This document shows positions 62,657-64,000 of a stretch of 64,000 nucleotides of DNA, one piece after another (the first letter of the stretch is position 1; each line of letters begins with the position of its first letter). Location: assembly GCA_027489035.1 (NCBI GenBank), contig JAIYAN010000021.1, forward strand, positions 62,001-126,000. Reading direction: 5' to 3'. The position numbers and the translations under genes were made by a program. The DNA comes from Chitinophagaceae bacterium. Its GTDB lineage: Bacteria; Bacteroidota; Bacteroidia; Chitinophagales; Chitinophagaceae. The notes under the pieces were generated by a model. It made no database searches and was not told the origin of the DNA. It was given only the letters and a program-made list of their open reading frames with translations.

Positions 62657-64000
62657 TAAATTATTTTATTTGAAGCGATTTTTTTTGAAATCATTAACAA
62701 ACCAACAAAGGTTAAACAACCATTAATTAAAATCAATTCGTTGCCAATTTTATATCCATGAAAAATTTGCTCAGAGATTTTGGTCAACCCCAATTCGATG
62801 TGCAATTTCTTTTCGTACCATTCAGGACTGCTCAACATATCAATAAACAAAGCCACTAAAGGTGCGGATAAACAAACAGACCATATCCATTTCCCAGATA
62901 ACGTTCTATGCGTGAGTATTCCAAAAGCAAACAAACCCAATAATGGACCATAAGTTATTCCGGCAAATTTGAGGATGAAATCTATAATTAATTTGTCGTT
63001 TATTGCTTTAAAAATAAGTACCAAAATAAAAAAAAGTATTGCAAATGAGATGTGCACTTTTAATCTTTTTGATTTTTTTACTTTTTCAGAGGCATCACTT
63101 TGATTCATATTGAGGATGTCGATACAAAAGCAAGACGTAAGCGAAGTAATGGCACCGTCTACACTTGGGAATAATGCAGAGATCAAGGCAATAATAAAAA
63201 GAACACCAATTGAACCACTAAAGGCATCGCTCAAAGCTATTGTTGGAAACAAATCATCTGGCTTATCTGTTGGCAAATTGGCTTGCGCTGCATATAAATA
63301 AAGTATTCCACCTAAGAAAAGAAAAAGAAAATTAACCACCATTAAAACTGCTGTAAAACTCATCATATTTTTTTGAGCATCTTTAAGATTTTTCACGCTG
63401 ATGTTTTTCTGCATCATTTCTTGATCAAGTCCAGTCATGGCAATGGCAATAAACATCCCACCAATAATATGCTTTAGAAAAAACGATCCTGATTTTACAT
63501 CCGTATTAAAAACTCGGGAATAACCTTTTAGTTGCAAGGCGTTCATCGCGCCAAAAATATCCAGATTTATCGCTTTTAAAATTACAATGGTACAAACCAC
63601 CAAGCCAAGCAACATGCCTGTAGTTTGCAAAGTATCGGTGTAAATAATTGTTTTAACGCCTCCTTCAAAAGTGTACAACAAAATCAAAATAAGGATAACA
63701 AGCGCCGTTGCAATAAACGGAATTCCCATTTTATCCAAAATGAAAAGCTGTAAAATATTGATGACTAAATAAAGGCGAGCTGTAGCACCAACTGCACGAG
63801 AAACAATAAAAAATGTAGCACCAACTTTATGCGCTTCTACGCCAAATCGATTCTCGAGATACGTGTAAATGCTCGTAAGGTTCATTCGATAATATAAGGG
63901 CATCAGTACAAAAGCAATAACCAAATAGCCCAAGAGATAACCCAACACAATTTGAAAATAAAAAAAATTTCCGCTGCCCACGCCACCGGGTACACTTACA
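62656..64000 (-). CDS. sodium:solute symporter family protein (5' end outside window)
   Basis: Open to the right edge: codons before the internal GTG (63981) read SVPGGV and belong to the same protein, so the true start is beyond the window. Many membrane helices are visible, with family motifs such as GSGNFFYFQIVLGYLLGY, LTSIYTYLENRFG, GVKTIIYTDTLQ, GLDQEMMQKNISVKN and FPSVDGAITSLTSCFCIDI. It is a LeuT-fold sodium-coupled transporter. The GLDQEMMQ segment suits the SSS subgroup found in Bacteroidota; substrate unknown. It heads the operon running to hpt. Confidence 0.9.
   Translation of the reverse strand, partial: VSVPGGVGSGNFFYFQIVLGYLLGYLVIAFVLMPLYYRMNLTSIYTYLENRFGVEAHKVGATFFIVSRAVGATARLYLVINILQLFILDKMGIPFIATALVILILILLYTFEGGVKTIIYTDTLQTTGMLLGLVVCTIVILKAINLDIFGAMNALQLKGYSRVFNTDVKSGSFFLKHIIGGMFIAIAMTGLDQEMMQKNISVKNLKDAQKNMMSFTAVLMVVNFLFLFLGGILYLYAAQANLPTDKPDDLFPTIALSDAFSGSIGVLFIIALISALFPSVDGAITSLTSCFCIDILNMNQSDASEKVKKSKRLKVHISFAILFFILVLIFKAINDKLIIDFILKFAGITYGPLLGLFAFGILTHRTLSGKWIWSVCLSAPLVALFIDMLSSPEWYEKKLHIELGLTKISEQIFHGYKIGNELILINGCLTFVGLLMISKKIASNKII

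Overview
The window is an AT-rich, gene-dense chromosomal segment from a member of the phylum Bacteroidota, probably near Chitinophagales/Sphingobacteriales. Four things support this: promoter boxes of the form TAnnTTTG, typical of that phylum; type IX secretion features (a PKD-repeat giant with a type B sorting domain, a PorP/SprF protein, and a type A sorting tail); a fused E1 alpha/beta dehydrogenase; and bacillithiol-type genes (bshC and a bstA/YfiT-like gene). I found no rRNA, tRNA, CRISPR array, transposase or prophage gene. About 60 protein genes are called. The gene truncated at the left edge lacks its 3' end and the one at the right edge lacks its 5' end.

Layout. 0-6 kb: thioredoxin-like protein (partial), efp, accB-accC, fused 2-oxoacid dehydrogenase E1, lolD. 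6-12.6 kb: a small conserved acidic protein, an outer-membrane-type protein, an uncharacterised glutamine amidotransferase/ATP-grasp pair, rimO-bshC. 12.6-16.7 kb: an M16 peptidase pair (one active, one lacking the zinc motif) and purE. 16.8-19.6 kb: transaldolase-type aldolase, pabA/trpG, a divergent trpF-like gene, a TlpA-like thioredoxin. 19.8-25.5 kb: sucD, purK, hppD, an L,D-transpeptidase, aspartokinase. 25.5-29.2 kb: fbp-ABC ATPase-FKBP-bstA-like-NUDIX run. 29.2-38.5 kb: a long minus-strand block (folC, tonB-like, yggS, acyl-CoA dehydrogenase, ornithine aminotransferase, ispE, bifunctional nuclease family, etfA, etfB). 38.5-44 kb: TPR protein, pdxJ, tcdA, tatD, ahcY, an Lrp regulator, and most of the repeats. 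44-49 kb: fabI, recN, zinc-ribbon coiled-coil protein, Nif3-like protein, lipoprotein. 49-56.6 kb: the type IX secretion group. 56.7-64 kb: grpE-dnaJ, a VWA protein, hpt, a LysM glucosaminidase, an O-methyltransferase and a sodium/solute symporter (partial).

Most genes are housekeeping. The less ordinary content is as follows. EF-P carries TARA in place of the PGKG loop, putting Arg at the modified tip position. A MITE-like element of about 130 bp occurs three times; it bridges convergent stop codons, writes the last residues of FolC and PdxJ, and flanks pdxJ in inverted orientation. A two-gene amidotransferase/ATP-grasp unit has no known product. A TrpF-like protein has lost its catalytic Asp and phosphate loops. 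A short secreted protein is essentially only a type IX sorting domain. One N-terminal domain is shared between an FKBP and a TlpA-type thioredoxin. Several further small repeat families (palindromic GCTCCGTAGGAGC units, AACCGTTGAAACGGTT/CCCACGGTTTAAACCGTGGG, AAAAGTAAAA tracts, a roughly 10-12 bp pyrimidine-rich tandem) occupy the intergenic spaces.
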